Positions 1-8,590 of a DNA stretch of 64,000 bases are shown here, piece after piece; position 1 is the stretch's first letter; the number at the start of each line of letters is the position of its first letter. A model generated the notes under the pieces. That model was not told the origin of the DNA. It made no database searches and saw only the letters and a list, made by a program, of their open reading frames with translations. Location: the NCBI RefSeq assembly GCF_001418685.1, contig NZ_LIVM01000003.1:158677-222676 (forward strand), in the 5' to 3' direction. This stretch comes from Apibacter mensalis. GTDB taxonomy: Bacteria; Bacteroidota; Bacteroidia; Flavobacteriales; Weeksellaceae. A program made the translations under genes and the position numbers.

Positions 1-596
1 ATTATCAACGGCTTTCCACCTTTAAATCCAACTTCCTCAACTACAGCTTTTACTGTTTCTCCTTTTCTAAAGAAATCAGATGGTATTTGATTTTCTTTAG
101 GAAGTATCATGTCATTTTGATCTTCATCCACTAATATAACCTGCTTGTGACGAATGTAATGCACTTCACCGCTTACAATCTCTCCTTCAATAGATTTAAA
201 CTTTTCATATAAATTAGAGTTATCGTATTCTGCTATTTTAGTATTCAATACTTGTTTGAATGCAAGAATATTCCTTCTTCCTAATTCATTCAATTCGATT
301 TTTTGAGTATATTCTTCTCCAACTTCAAAACTTGGATCAATTTTTCTAACTTCACTAATTTCTATTTCTAATAAATCATCTTCAGACATTTCATCTTCGA
401 CGATTTTCCTATTCAAATATATTTCCAAGTCACCTTTATCCGGGTTAACAATAACATCAAAATGATCATCTGAACCATATCTTTTTCTTAAAACGGTTTT
501 CATTGATTCTTCAACAATCGCCATTAAAGTAATTCTATCTATGTTTTTTTCGTCTTTAAAATCTGCAAATGATTCTATTAACTCTATGCTATCCAT
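1..596 (-). CDS. nusA: Transcription termination/antitermination factor NusA (3' part outside window)
   Basis: Reading leftward from an ATG at 594-596, the frame is open to the window edge and gives about 198 residues beginning MDSIELIESF. The first ~125 residues resemble the NusA N-terminal RNA-polymerase-binding domain (MAIVEESMKTVLRKRYG). They are followed by the start of an S1 RNA-binding domain around residue 130 (GEIVSGEVHYIRHKQVILVD). NusA binds RNA polymerase and nascent RNA and modulates pausing, termination and antitermination. It lies 19 bases downstream of rimP, the usual rimP-nusA-infB order, so infB probably follows outside the window. The KH domains are not visible because the gene is cut by the window. 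Confidence 0.95.
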   Translation of the reverse strand, partial: MDSIELIESFADFKDEKNIDRITLMAIVEESMKTVLRKRYGSDDHFDVIVNPDKGDLEIYLNRKIVEDEMSEDDLLEIEISEVRKIDPSFEVGEEYTQKIELNELGRRNILAFKQVLNTKIAEYDNSNLYEKFKSIEGEIVSGEVHYIRHKQVILVDEDQNDMILPKENQIPSDFFRKGETVKAVVEEVGFKGGKPLI

Positions 597-615
597 CGGT
601 CCGTTCTAATTTAAA

Positions 616-1083
616 TTAAAATTTTATATTTATTGTTGCTCTTTTTATATCGTTGTAGGGTATTTGTTCTTTGACTTCTATAGTTACATTACCTTTACCT
701 CTTTCTTTAGCTCTTCTTTCCTTCCATATAAGATCTACTTTTTCTTCATCTGCTTCCATTATAATTCCATTTAACTCTCTATTTTCTATGGTAATTATCT
801 TTAATTCTCTTCCCTTATTTTTAAGATATTGTCTTGGATATAATAAAGGATTGTCTATGCCATAAGAATAGACTGACAATTCGAAATCCTCCTCTTCTCT
901 ATCTAAGTTATTTTCAATAGCTCTACTACAATCTAAACAATCCTGTACTGAAACTCCATTATCACCATCTATGGTAACCTCTATTTTATTAGTTTTAGAA
1001 ATTTTACAAGATATTAAAAACAAATCTGTCCTAGTTTGAAGAAAATCTTCTAATAATACATTTACTTTCTCTTCTAATGTCAT
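616..1083 (-). CDS. rimP: Ribosome maturation factor RimP
   Basis: A 155-residue protein with the RimP arrangement: an N-terminal alpha/beta domain (residues ~1-80, with DGDNGVSVQDCLDCSRAIE) and a C-terminal SH3-like domain (from ~85, with NPLLYPRQYLKNKGRELKI). The DG-x-VS-x-CxxxSR-x-I pattern and the short polar strand after NPLLYPRQ are diagnostic. RimP is needed for maturation of the 30S subunit. Its stop is 19 bases before the nusA start, so the two are almost certainly co-transcribed leftward. Length is normal for the family. The start ATG at 1083 has no competing in-frame start that would keep the domain whole. Confidence 0.95.
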   Translation of the reverse strand: MTLEEKVNVLLEDFLQTRTDLFLISCKISKTNKIEVTIDGDNGVSVQDCLDCSRAIENNLDREEEDFELSVYSYGIDNPLLYPRQYLKNKGRELKIITIENRELNGIIMEADEEKVDLIWKERRAKERGKGNVTIEVKEQIPYNDIKRATINIKF

Positions 1084-1150
1084 AATAACACCTTCTAATA
1101 AAAACTAAATTTCAATCATAATTTACTATACTTTTCTAAGAATAAAGTAC

Positions 1151-1178
1151 AAAAAAAAGCCCTTGTAGATAGGCTTTT
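1151..1178 (-). terminator. Rho-independent terminator after the PorV/PorQ-like gene
   Basis: On the minus strand the arms AAAAGCC and GGCTTTT enclose a short loop and are followed by a run of eight T. It lies about 110 bases past the stop of the PorV/PorQ-like gene and before rimP, so it separates the two transcription units. Confidence 0.7.
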
Positions 1179-1285
1179 AATAATCTTTTAAATCCCAAAA
1201 ACTTTACAAATGTAACACTTATTTTCTAAATAATAAAATTATACTCTCTATGTATAAGATAATTACACTCCTATATTCTATAAAA

Positions 1286-2395
1286 TTATTTAATAAACTC
1301 AGCCATATCAATTTTAACTGAAAATATATTAGAATATAAAGCAATTGAAGAGTTTCCTATATTGGTTAGAGCATAATCTACCGTTACTCCTTTGTAACGA
1401 AAACCTATACCCGCATTAGGTTGAATGGTTAATTTTCTTGAATCGTCAAATCGGGTCTCATATTGCATATTATTTAAGCCTGCTCGTACGTACACAACTT
1501 GATCATAATCGAACTCTACCCCTATGGAAGGAGACATACTTACCGCATCAGATGAAATCCAATCATTGTTTTTATCAAATTCAAAGTTTAAATCTAACTC
1601 TGCCAATAACCCGATTTTTTTATTTAAATCAAATTTTTTGGCGGCTCCTAATTTCAATTTAGGCATGGTAAGCTCTATTTTATCTTTAGGAGCTTCATTA
1701 AGTGTTTCCTCGTCTAATTCTAACTTATTTAATTTTTTTTCATTTACAGACCATGCATTAAAAGTTGTACTTATATCTCTGGCCATAACTCCAAAATAAA
1801 ATTTATCTTGAGTCCGATATTGTAATCCTGCATCTAAACCAAAACCAAATGCATTAGCAAATTTACCGATATGTCTATATACAATTTTTGCATTGGCACC
1901 TATCGAAAGATTAGGATCATTAAATAAATTACCGGCATAGGAAGCCATAAATGCATAATCCGCAGTTGAAAAACGGCTTATTTTATTATAATCTATATTT
2001 CCCTGCTTATCTATTAATTGAGTAGTATTCATAATATCATCTACGGCAAATCGGTATAGTGAAAAACCAATAGTGCCTTCTGTTCCACTATTTAATGGAA
2101 TAGCAGCAGCTGCATATTCATATTTGGCGATAGACTGAAAATATTCTGCATGCATCAAAGCTCCTTGCCAGGAATCTCTAACTTCCGTCAGTCCTGCCGG
2201 GTTCCAGTATGCGGCATTTACATCAGATATATTGGCTACTACATTATTACCCATTCCGAAAGCCCGAGCATCCGCTCCGATATTCAAAAATTCGTTAGAA
2301 TACTTTCTAAAAGCTTGTGCATGAAGATTTGCATTTGCGCAAGTAGTACAAATGATAAAGACTAATTTAATTTTTTTTAAAAATTTCCCTTTCAA
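1286..2395 (-). CDS. PorV/PorQ-family outer-membrane protein
   Basis: 369 residues with an N-terminal signal peptide ending in LHAQA. The family hallmark follows at residues ~35-70: GADARAFGMGNNVVANISDVNAAYWNPAGL is here split as GADARAFGMG, then DVNAAYWNPAGL. The rest is alternating beta strands with aromatic girdles and ends in a strand, as expected for a FadL/PorV-like barrel of the outer membrane. PorV carries and PorQ assists type IX secretion cargo sorting in Bacteroidetes. Paralogues of unknown role are common, and this gene is not next to porU, so it may be a PorV/PorQ paralogue rather than PorV itself. It stands alone between rimP and pssA, with its own terminator. Confidence 0.8.
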   Translation of the reverse strand: MKGKFLKKIKLVFIICTTCANANLHAQAFRKYSNEFLNIGADARAFGMGNNVVANISDVNAAYWNPAGLTEVRDSWQGALMHAEYFQSIAKYEYAAAAIPLNSGTEGTIGFSLYRFAVDDIMNTTQLIDKQGNIDYNKISRFSTADYAFMASYAGNLFNDPNLSIGANAKIVYRHIGKFANAFGFGLDAGLQYRTQDKFYFGVMARDISTTFNAWSVNEKKLNKLELDEETLNEAPKDKIELTMPKLKLGAAKKFDLNKKIGLLAELDLNFEFDKNNDWISSDAVSMSPSIGVEFDYDQVVYVRAGLNNMQYETRFDDSRKLTIQPNAGIGFRYKGVTVDYALTNIGNSSIALYSNIFSVKIDMAEFIK

Positions 2396-2506
2396 ATAAT
2401 ATTATCTTTTGAAAAAATCAACTATTCTTTAAACGTTAAAAACTATTTTTTTATTACTTAGGTTACTCTGGATTTTTAAAAATAATTCTTACTTTTATAA
2501 CTTAAT

Positions 2507-2514
2507 TAGCTTTG
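2507..2514 (+). promoter_or_regulatory. Bacteroidetes -7 element upstream of pssA
   Basis: TAGCTTTG matches the flavobacterial -7 consensus TAnnTTTG, 36 bases before the pssA start. No clear TTG -33 element is present at the right distance, so this is a moderate call. Confidence 0.4.
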
Positions 2515-2550
2515 TATTTGATTATACTTTATTTATAAAATAATAGAAAA

Positions 2551-3297
2551 ATGAAATATCTTCCCAATACACTCACTCTTGCTAATTTACTTTGTGGTAG
2601 CATTGCGTGTATTTTAACAATAATAAAAACTCCCATAAATTATATTTTAATTCTGCTTCTGTGTTCTTTGATTTTTGATTTTTTCGATGGTTTTGCTGCT
2701 CGTCTTGCAAAGGTTTCAGGAGATTTTGGAAAAGAGCTTGATAGTTTGGCAGATATCGTTACTTTTGGTGTATTACCCGGCTTATTTATGTTTACCATGC
2801 TGGGAGGAGATGATTTTTATGCGCGTCTAAATAATTTGTCAAACGGATTTATTCATAATAAATATATAGTACTATTTCCTTTTTTGGGATTGTTAATTAC
2901 TTTATTTTCTGCTTTACGCCTTGCTAAATTTAATTTAGATGAAGAGCAAAGCTATTATTTTAAAGGATTGCCTACACCTGCAAATACTATATTGATATTT
3001 TCATTATACTATTTACATCAGAGTCATACTTTTTTATTATTGGATAATTGCTGGTTTTTATTATCCATTACGGCATTATCTAGTTATTTGCTGGTTGCTA
3101 ATATTCCACTATTAGCGTTTAAATTTAAAAATTTTAAATGGAAAGATAATTCTCTCGTATTTTCTTTTCTTATAATATGTATAGTTATGTTAATTTTTCT
3201 TAAAATATCAGCTATACCATTACTTATTTTAATTTACCTAATTTTATCAATTATATTTAGAAAAAAAATCATTTCTAATGGACCTAAAACTACATAA
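2551..3297 (+). CDS. pssA: CDP-diacylglycerol--serine O-phosphatidyltransferase
   Basis: 248 residues, a polytopic membrane protein of the CDP-alcohol phosphatidyltransferase family. The catalytic signature DGxxAR-x8-GxxxDxxxD is complete at residues ~46-68 (DGFAARLAKVSGDFGKELD). It transfers phosphatidyl from CDP-diacylglycerol to serine, the first step to phosphatidylethanolamine. Six to eight hydrophobic segments follow (for example NYILILLLCSLIFDFF and PLLILIYLILSII). The gene overlaps the next one by 20 bases, so the three forward genes from here to 4647 form one tightly packed unit. Confidence 0.92.
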   Translation: MKYLPNTLTLANLLCGSIACILTIIKTPINYILILLLCSLIFDFFDGFAARLAKVSGDFGKELDSLADIVTFGVLPGLFMFTMLGGDDFYARLNNLSNGFIHNKYIVLFPFLGLLITLFSALRLAKFNLDEEQSYYFKGLPTPANTILIFSLYYLHQSHTFLLLDNCWFLLSITALSSYLLVANIPLLAFKFKNFKWKDNSLVFSFLIICIVMLIFLKISAIPLLILIYLILSIIFRKKIISNGPKTT

Positions 3298-4042
3298 ATC
3301 AATCTGCTTTTTCGATCTGGAAACTACCGGAATAAATATAAGCAAAGACCGGATTGTTGAAATAAGTATATTTAAAGTTAATCCTGATCAATCTAAGGAG
3401 AGCAAAACTTGGAGAGTTAATCCGGAAATTCCAATTCCTAAAGAATCCTCTTTAATTCATGGGATTTATGATCAAGATATTGTCGATGCTCCTACATTTA
3501 AGGAAATTGCCCCTCAAATTCTGGAAATGATTAAAGATTCTGATCTAGCAGGATATAATTCTAACCGATTCGACATCCCCTTACTTGCTGAAGAACTTTT
3601 GCGAAATGGGTTCGAATTTGACACAAAAAAACACCGCCCTATTGATGTTCAAGTTATCTTCCATAAAATGGAACCTAGGAATCTTTCTGCTGCTTATAAA
3701 TTTTATTGTGATAAAAATTTAGAAAATGCACACTCTGCATCTGCAGATACTTTCGCTACCTATGAAATACTAAAAGCTCAACTTGAAAAATATGAGGAAA
3801 TTCAAAACGATATGAAATTTCTACATGAGTTTACTTTGCAAAGCAAAAATGCTGACTTGGCCGGATTTGTAGGCATAGATAAAGATGAAGATGAGATTTT
3901 CAATTTTGGAAAATATAAAGGGAAGAAATTAAAAAATGTTTTCCTTAGTGATTTAGGGTATTATTCATGGTTAATGAATGCTGATTTTCCTTTATATTCG
4001 AAAAAAATTTTTACAAGAGCCAAATTAAAAAGTGTTTTATGA
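3278..4042 (+). CDS. DEDDh 3'-5' exonuclease, DNA polymerase III epsilon-like
   Basis: 254 residues. The exonuclease I motif is CFFDLETTG near residue 10, supplying the metal-binding Asp and Glu. Motif II lies around AGYNSNRFDIPLLAEEL (~95-110). Motif III is AHSASADTFATYEIL (~150-165), which carries the His and final Asp of DEDDh enzymes. The last ~45 residues (FNFGKYKGKKL...) form a small GKYKGK-type domain (DUF3820-like) often appended to these proteins in Bacteroidetes. It probably trims 3' DNA or RNA ends in repair. It lacks polymerase domains and is distinct from a replicative dnaQ. It starts inside pssA and overlaps the next gene by four bases (ATGA). Confidence 0.85.
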   Translation: MDLKLHKSICFFDLETTGINISKDRIVEISIFKVNPDQSKESKTWRVNPEIPIPKESSLIHGIYDQDIVDAPTFKEIAPQILEMIKDSDLAGYNSNRFDIPLLAEELLRNGFEFDTKKHRPIDVQVIFHKMEPRNLSAAYKFYCDKNLENAHSASADTFATYEILKAQLEKYEEIQNDMKFLHEFTLQSKNADLAGFVGIDKDEDEIFNFGKYKGKKLKNVFLSDLGYYSWLMNADFPLYSKKIFTRAKLKSVL

Positions 4043-4647
4043 AATTTATCTGTGTAGGAAGAAATTATAGTAATCACGCGAAAGAATTAAACAATGAAAT
4101 TCCTAAAGAGCCGGTTTTATTTATTAAACCGGATACGGCTTTTGCTAAACCCGGTGATGATTGGTATATTCCTGAATTCACTGAAGACCTTCAACATGAG
4201 GTGGAAATTCTCATAAAAATTTCTAAAGTTGGAAAGTATATACAACCGGAATTTGCCGGAAATTATTATTCTGAAATTGGTCTTGGTATTGATTTTACAG
4301 CTAGAGACTTACAAGATAAATTAAAAGAAAAAGGGCTTCCTTGGGAAAAATCTAAAGCTTTCGATCGGTCTGCTTTAATTGGAAATTTTGTTAATAAAGA
4401 AAAGTTCAATTTAGATAATTTGAATTTTTCTTTAGTTAAAAATGGTCAAATTCAGCAGAAGGGTAATACCTCAGAAATGATTTTTTCATTTAATTTCCTC
4501 GTCTCATATATTTCACAATATTTCACTTTAAAAATGGGAGATATAATTTTCACCGGAACTCCATCGGGAGTTTCTAAACTTAAGGAAAATGATTTTCTGG
4601 AAGGTTATATTGAAGGTGTGCGGTTTTTTGAAGTAAAAATCAGGTAA
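4039..4647 (+). CDS. Fumarylacetoacetate hydrolase (FAH) family protein
   Basis: 202 residues, the compact single-domain FAH fold. Visible motifs are ICVGRNYSNHAKEL at the start, HEVEILIKI with the first metal-binding Glu pair, GIDFTARDLQ with the later ligand, and GDIIFTGTPSGVSKL near the end. Relatives include acylpyruvases, oxaloacetate decarboxylases/tautomerases and 2-hydroxyhepta-2,4-diene-1,7-dioate isomerases. Substrate cannot be read from the sequence, but a short YcgM-like protein of this kind most often acts on acylpyruvate or oxaloacetate. Its ATGA overlap with the exonuclease gene suggests translational coupling. Confidence 0.85.
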   Translation: MKFICVGRNYSNHAKELNNEIPKEPVLFIKPDTAFAKPGDDWYIPEFTEDLQHEVEILIKISKVGKYIQPEFAGNYYSEIGLGIDFTARDLQDKLKEKGLPWEKSKAFDRSALIGNFVNKEKFNLDNLNFSLVKNGQIQQKGNTSEMIFSFNFLVSYISQYFTLKMGDIIFTGTPSGVSKLKENDFLEGYIEGVRFFEVKIR

Positions 4648-4652
4648 TAATC

Positions 4653-5348
4653 TTAATCATTAATCTTCAATTTGTAATCTTGGCTTTTAGGTACAATAAA
4701 AAATTTATGTGGTGACCATTGTGCAAGGAAAATTTCTGATACATCATTATATCCTTCTTTTCTTAATTCATTCTTTAGCCAATCTTCTGTTTTATCAATT
4801 CCTTCTAAATAAACATGATTAATTTTGCCATCAATAACTAATAATACTGCATATTTATCATAGTCATCTGTAAAAGCAGTAATTGAACCGTCTTGCTCCA
4901 TTTGAGCAAAATACACTTTTGATATATCATATATACCATTATTTTTTAATACGCTGGCATAAGTCATTATATCAATCTTCGCTTTTTTAAACCCTTCTAT
5001 ATTAAATTTTCCTTTTAATATTAAGGGAATAATTGGACCTTCAACCAATCCCCTTAAACGACTAAATTTTTTGGTGAGAATTGCTATTAAATACACTATT
5101 AATGTCCAAATAAACAATACTAAGGCAAATTCCATAATGGATATTTTAGGATTATATATGATTCCACCTACTAGTCCTCCTAAGACTATATTTTGAATTA
5201 AATCAATTCCTGAAACTTGGTTTAATATCGTTCGTCCTACTAATTTAATATAAATCAATACAGCGATGAATGCTACAACTAGTTTAATTGATATAAAGAT
5301 ATTATCAAATATATTGAAGTTTCCTATAACAGCATTTTTTAAATCCAT
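4653..5348 (-). CDS. DUF421 (YetF-family) membrane protein
   Basis: 231 residues. Three transmembrane segments occupy the first ~90 residues (IKLVVAFIAVLIYIKLVGR, LVLFIWTLIVYLIAIL). A cytoplasmic alpha/beta domain with GPIIPLILKGKFN follows, typical of the YetF/DUF421 family. In Bacillus, YetF-type proteins are linked to spore germination (YkjA/YetF), but in Bacteroidetes the role is unknown. It converges tail to tail with the FAH gene only six bases away and is followed upstream by a 385-base gap. Confidence 0.75.
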   Translation of the reverse strand: MDLKNAVIGNFNIFDNIFISIKLVVAFIAVLIYIKLVGRTILNQVSGIDLIQNIVLGGLVGGIIYNPKISIMEFALVLFIWTLIVYLIAILTKKFSRLRGLVEGPIIPLILKGKFNIEGFKKAKIDIMTYASVLKNNGIYDISKVYFAQMEQDGSITAFTDDYDKYAVLLVIDGKINHVYLEGIDKTEDWLKNELRKEGYNDVSEIFLAQWSPHKFFIVPKSQDYKLKIND

Positions 5349-5477
5349 GATAATTTTATTTGTAATTTAGTGTTATATACAAAAGTATAAATTAATTTGA
5401 TAATTTAATACATTATTATCTAATTATTTACTATTTTATTTTAAAGAAATATATATGTACATAATTATAATAAAACA

Positions 5478-5510
5478 AAAAAGCTGAAATTGTAATGCTT
5501 TCAGCTTTTT
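5478..5510 (-). terminator. Terminator after metE (bidirectional hairpin)
   Basis: Twelve-base arms AAAAAGCTGAAA and TTTCAGCTTTTT around a nine-base loop give a strong stem with U-runs in either direction. It lies downstream of metE (leftward), in the 5349-5733 gap. Nothing else was recognised in that gap. Confidence 0.75.
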
Positions 5511-5733
5511 AATAACACATAAAAATATATATTCAGACAATCTTTCTTACAGCGTTTTAGCTTTTTGTAATCAAATAAATATTAAAATTTTTTGGTTCTT
5601 TTTCCAATAAGCTAATTTATCTAAATTTTTAGATTATTTAACATTGTAATTTTAAAATTTTCATAAAATATTAATTTTATCGTTTACTATTATTATAAAA
5701 TATAAGGCATTAATAAATTTAACTTAATTCATT

Positions 5734-8040
5734 TTAGCATTGTTCACGCAATTCTATTGCTGCACTTACCATTTCTATAAGTGCTTTCTCTGTTTCTTCC
5801 CACCCTCGAGTTTTAAGCCCACAATCAGGGTTAATCCATAATTGCTCTACCGGTATGCTTTTTATTGCTTTTTGTAACAAGGAAACCATTTCCTTCTTGG
5901 AAGGTATTCTTGGAGAATGTATGTCATAAACGCCGGGACCTATATCATTTGGATATTTAAATTCTGAAAAAATGTTTAATAATTTCATATCTGATTTAGA
6001 GCACTCAATAGTAATTACATCAGCATCCATATCTGCTATGTTTTGTATTATATCATTAAATTCTGAATAACACATATGTGTATGAATCTGTGTTTGATCT
6101 TTTACTCCGCATGAAGCAATCCTAAAAGCTTTTATTGCCCATTCTAAATATATTTTCCAATCTTTTTTTCGCAATGGAAGGCCTTCTCTAATGGCTGGTT
6201 CATCTATTTGAATAACCTTTATACCTGCCCTTTCTAAATCCAGCACTTCTTCCCTTATGGCTAATGCAATCTGAAAACATGTTTCCTTTCTCGGTTGATC
6301 ATCCCTTACAAAACTCCACTGCAATATGGTTACAGGCCCGGTCAACATTCCTTTCACATGTTTTTTTGTTAAAGATTGTGCATACGAGGACCATTTCACG
6401 GTCATGGAATTAGGCCTGAAAACATCTCCATAAATAATAGGTGGTTTCACACAACGGCTTCCATAACTCTGTACCCATCCGTTTTTGGAAAAAGCAACTC
6501 CTTCAAGTTGTTCTCCAAAATATTCAACCATGTCGTTTCTCTCAAATTCTCCGTGAACCAATACATCAATGCCTATTTTTTCTTGAAAACGTATTGCTTT
6601 TTCTATTTCCTTTTTTATCAACTCTTCATATTCTAAAGGAGTTATCAATCTTTTTTTCAGTTTTGATCTCCAGCTTCGAACTTCAGATGTCTGAGGAAAG
6701 GATCCGATCGTCGTCGTCGTAAATAAAGGTAATTGCAATGACTTGGCCTGCTTTTTCTTTCGTTGTGAAAATACAGAATGTCTTTTATCTTCTACTTTTT
6801 CTATATTTCTTATTTTTTCTTTGACTTTTTCATTATGTATTAAAGTAGATGTTTTTCTACTGGTTGCAGCGTTTTTATTTTCTTGTAATTTTTTTTGCAG
6901 TTCAGGGGTATTTTCATTTTCTGCAAGTCGTTTAAGTGTTACCACCTCATCTATTTTTTGCTTTGCAAATGCCAACCAATTTTTAATTTCTGTTGAAAGA
7001 GCTTCGGTGTCTGTTTCCAATTCTAAATCTACAGGGCTATGAAGAAGTGAACAAGATGGAGCTATCATAATACGGTCTTCACCAATTTTAGAAATTGCTT
7101 TATGAATTAGTTTCAATGATTTATCAAAATCGTTTTTCCATATATTTCTTCCATCAACGATTCCCAATGATAACAATAATTTTTCCGGTATATTTCCTAA
7201 AATTTCATCGAGTTGTTCTGGACAACGAGCCAAATCAACATGTAAAGCTTGTACGGGAAGACTAAAGGCTAGATGTAAATTGTCTTTTAAGCCGTCAAAA
7301 TAAGTGGTAAGTATTTTATTTATATAAGGAAATTGTTTATGGATTTCTTTATATGCATACTGGTAAGTTTCTTTAGCTTTTGCATCTAAATCCAGAGCCA
7401 GAAAAGGTTCATCGAACTGTACCCACTCAACCCCTTCTTTTTTCAACTTATGTAATATTTCTAGATAAACAGGGAGAATATCTTTTATTAAATCCAGTTT
7501 GTTGAAGTTTTCCTCTTTTTCTTTTCCCAACAATAAATAAGATACGGGCCCAACAATAACCGGTTTGGTCTTGATGCCTGCTTTTTTGGCTTCTAAATAT
7601 TCATCTATAACTTTTGTAGAAAACAATGAAAATTTTTGATTGTTTTCAAATTCAGGTACAATATAATGATAATTGGTATCAAACCATTTGGTCATTTCCA
7701 TGGCTTTTATATCAATACCTTCTTTTTGATACCCTCTTGCCATGGCAAAATATAAGTCTAATTCTGTGTTTGACTTATCCAGTATTACCTGATTATATCT
7801 TTTAGGAATTGCTCCAACCATTAAGGACATATCGAGTACCTGATCGTAATAAGAAAAATCATTAGAGGGTATCCAATCAATTCCTAAATCTTTTTGTGTT
7901 ATCCAGTTTTGATGCCGGATATCTTTACTTGTTATCATCAGTTCTTCTACTGATGCTTTACCTGTCCAATATTTTTCACAGGCCTTTTTAAGTTCTCTGT
8001 CACTACCAATACGCGGATAGCCAAGATTGTGTGTCTGCAT
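5734..8040 (-). CDS. metE: Cobalamin-independent methionine synthase MetE
   Basis: 768 residues, close to the usual ~755. It transfers the methyl group of 5-methyltetrahydropteroyl-polyglutamate to homocysteine, making methionine without B12. The N-terminal half begins with NLGYPRIGSDRELKKA, which is characteristic. The C-terminal catalytic half begins at TTTTIGSFPQTSEVR (~460) and holds the zinc ligands in HTHMCYSEF (His, Cys), ITIECSKSD (Glu) and NPDCGLKTRGW (Cys). The start at 8040 gives the canonical N terminus. A cobalamin riboswitch sits about 210 bases upstream on the same strand, so expression should fall when cobalamin is available. That in turn suggests B12 uptake and a MetH elsewhere in the genome. 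Confidence 0.97.
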   Translation of the reverse strand: MQTHNLGYPRIGSDRELKKACEKYWTGKASVEELMITSKDIRHQNWITQKDLGIDWIPSNDFSYYDQVLDMSLMVGAIPKRYNQVILDKSNTELDLYFAMARGYQKEGIDIKAMEMTKWFDTNYHYIVPEFENNQKFSLFSTKVIDEYLEAKKAGIKTKPVIVGPVSYLLLGKEKEENFNKLDLIKDILPVYLEILHKLKKEGVEWVQFDEPFLALDLDAKAKETYQYAYKEIHKQFPYINKILTTYFDGLKDNLHLAFSLPVQALHVDLARCPEQLDEILGNIPEKLLLSLGIVDGRNIWKNDFDKSLKLIHKAISKIGEDRIMIAPSCSLLHSPVDLELETDTEALSTEIKNWLAFAKQKIDEVVTLKRLAENENTPELQKKLQENKNAATSRKTSTLIHNEKVKEKIRNIEKVEDKRHSVFSQRKKKQAKSLQLPLFTTTTIGSFPQTSEVRSWRSKLKKRLITPLEYEELIKKEIEKAIRFQEKIGIDVLVHGEFERNDMVEYFGEQLEGVAFSKNGWVQSYGSRCVKPPIIYGDVFRPNSMTVKWSSYAQSLTKKHVKGMLTGPVTILQWSFVRDDQPRKETCFQIALAIREEVLDLERAGIKVIQIDEPAIREGLPLRKKDWKIYLEWAIKAFRIASCGVKDQTQIHTHMCYSEFNDIIQNIADMDADVITIECSKSDMKLLNIFSEFKYPNDIGPGVYDIHSPRIPSKKEMVSLLQKAIKSIPVEQLWINPDCGLKTRGWEETEKALIEMVSAAIELREQC

Positions 8041-8249
8041 TTTTATAACTTTTTAAACGATTATATTATAAAAAGCTCTTATTGCTAAACTTCACAATGC
8101 TTTCTTTTTTTTATTAAAATTAAAGAAAAATTCAAAATAGGACTGACATATAAGTAAACTATCTAAGTAAATAATATATTCATGAAGTTTCTTATATCCA
8201 AATTTTATATTTTGTGATCTTGCTCTTAATCGCGAAAGCATTGTCAATT

Positions 8250-8420
8250 AAGAATAGGCAGGTCTCCTGGCTCATAACATTTTATCTACCTTCTCACCTT
8301 CATATCGGCAATGGTTTTTATTGATAAAATTTTTACTCGTTACTTACAGTTGCGCGTCAGCTCATGATTTTCACATGATTCCCTATTAAGTCGTTTTTAC
8401 ACAGCACCTTATTCTTGTTG
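8250..8420 (-). promoter_or_regulatory. Cobalamin (B12) riboswitch in the metE leader
   Basis: Read on the minus strand, the region contains the B12 box GCGCAACTGTAAGTAA (8339-8356), preceded by GGGAATCATGTGAAAATCA. The 3' conserved block AGCCAGGAGACCTGCC lies at about 8257-8272. These are the most conserved elements of AdoCbl riboswitches, in the right order and spacing (about 80 bases apart). The aptamer precedes metE on the same strand with a ~210-base remainder of leader. By homology, ligand binding represses metE, either by termination or by occluding the start. No clear attenuator hairpin could be assigned by eye. Confidence 0.92.
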
Positions 8421-8590
8421 ATAAAGAAATTAAGTAAAGAACTTGTTTTATACAAAGATAAAAAACCTTTTCTTTTATTTCTTTATTTAAATAAAAATTA
8501 AATCCTGATCTCTATTTTTATATTACTGCTATTTTTGTACTTTTATTAATATAATTCTTTTAGTTGATCTTTAGAAGATTCTTTAAGCTT

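Noticed and set aside
671..865. Forward open frame opposite rimP
   Set aside because: Lies wholly inside rimP on the other strand, low-complexity hydrophobic, no homology expected.
6376..7042. Three forward open frames within metE
   Set aside because: Antisense shadows of the clearly coding metE; Phe/Ser-rich as expected from reversed Lys/Glu-rich sequence.
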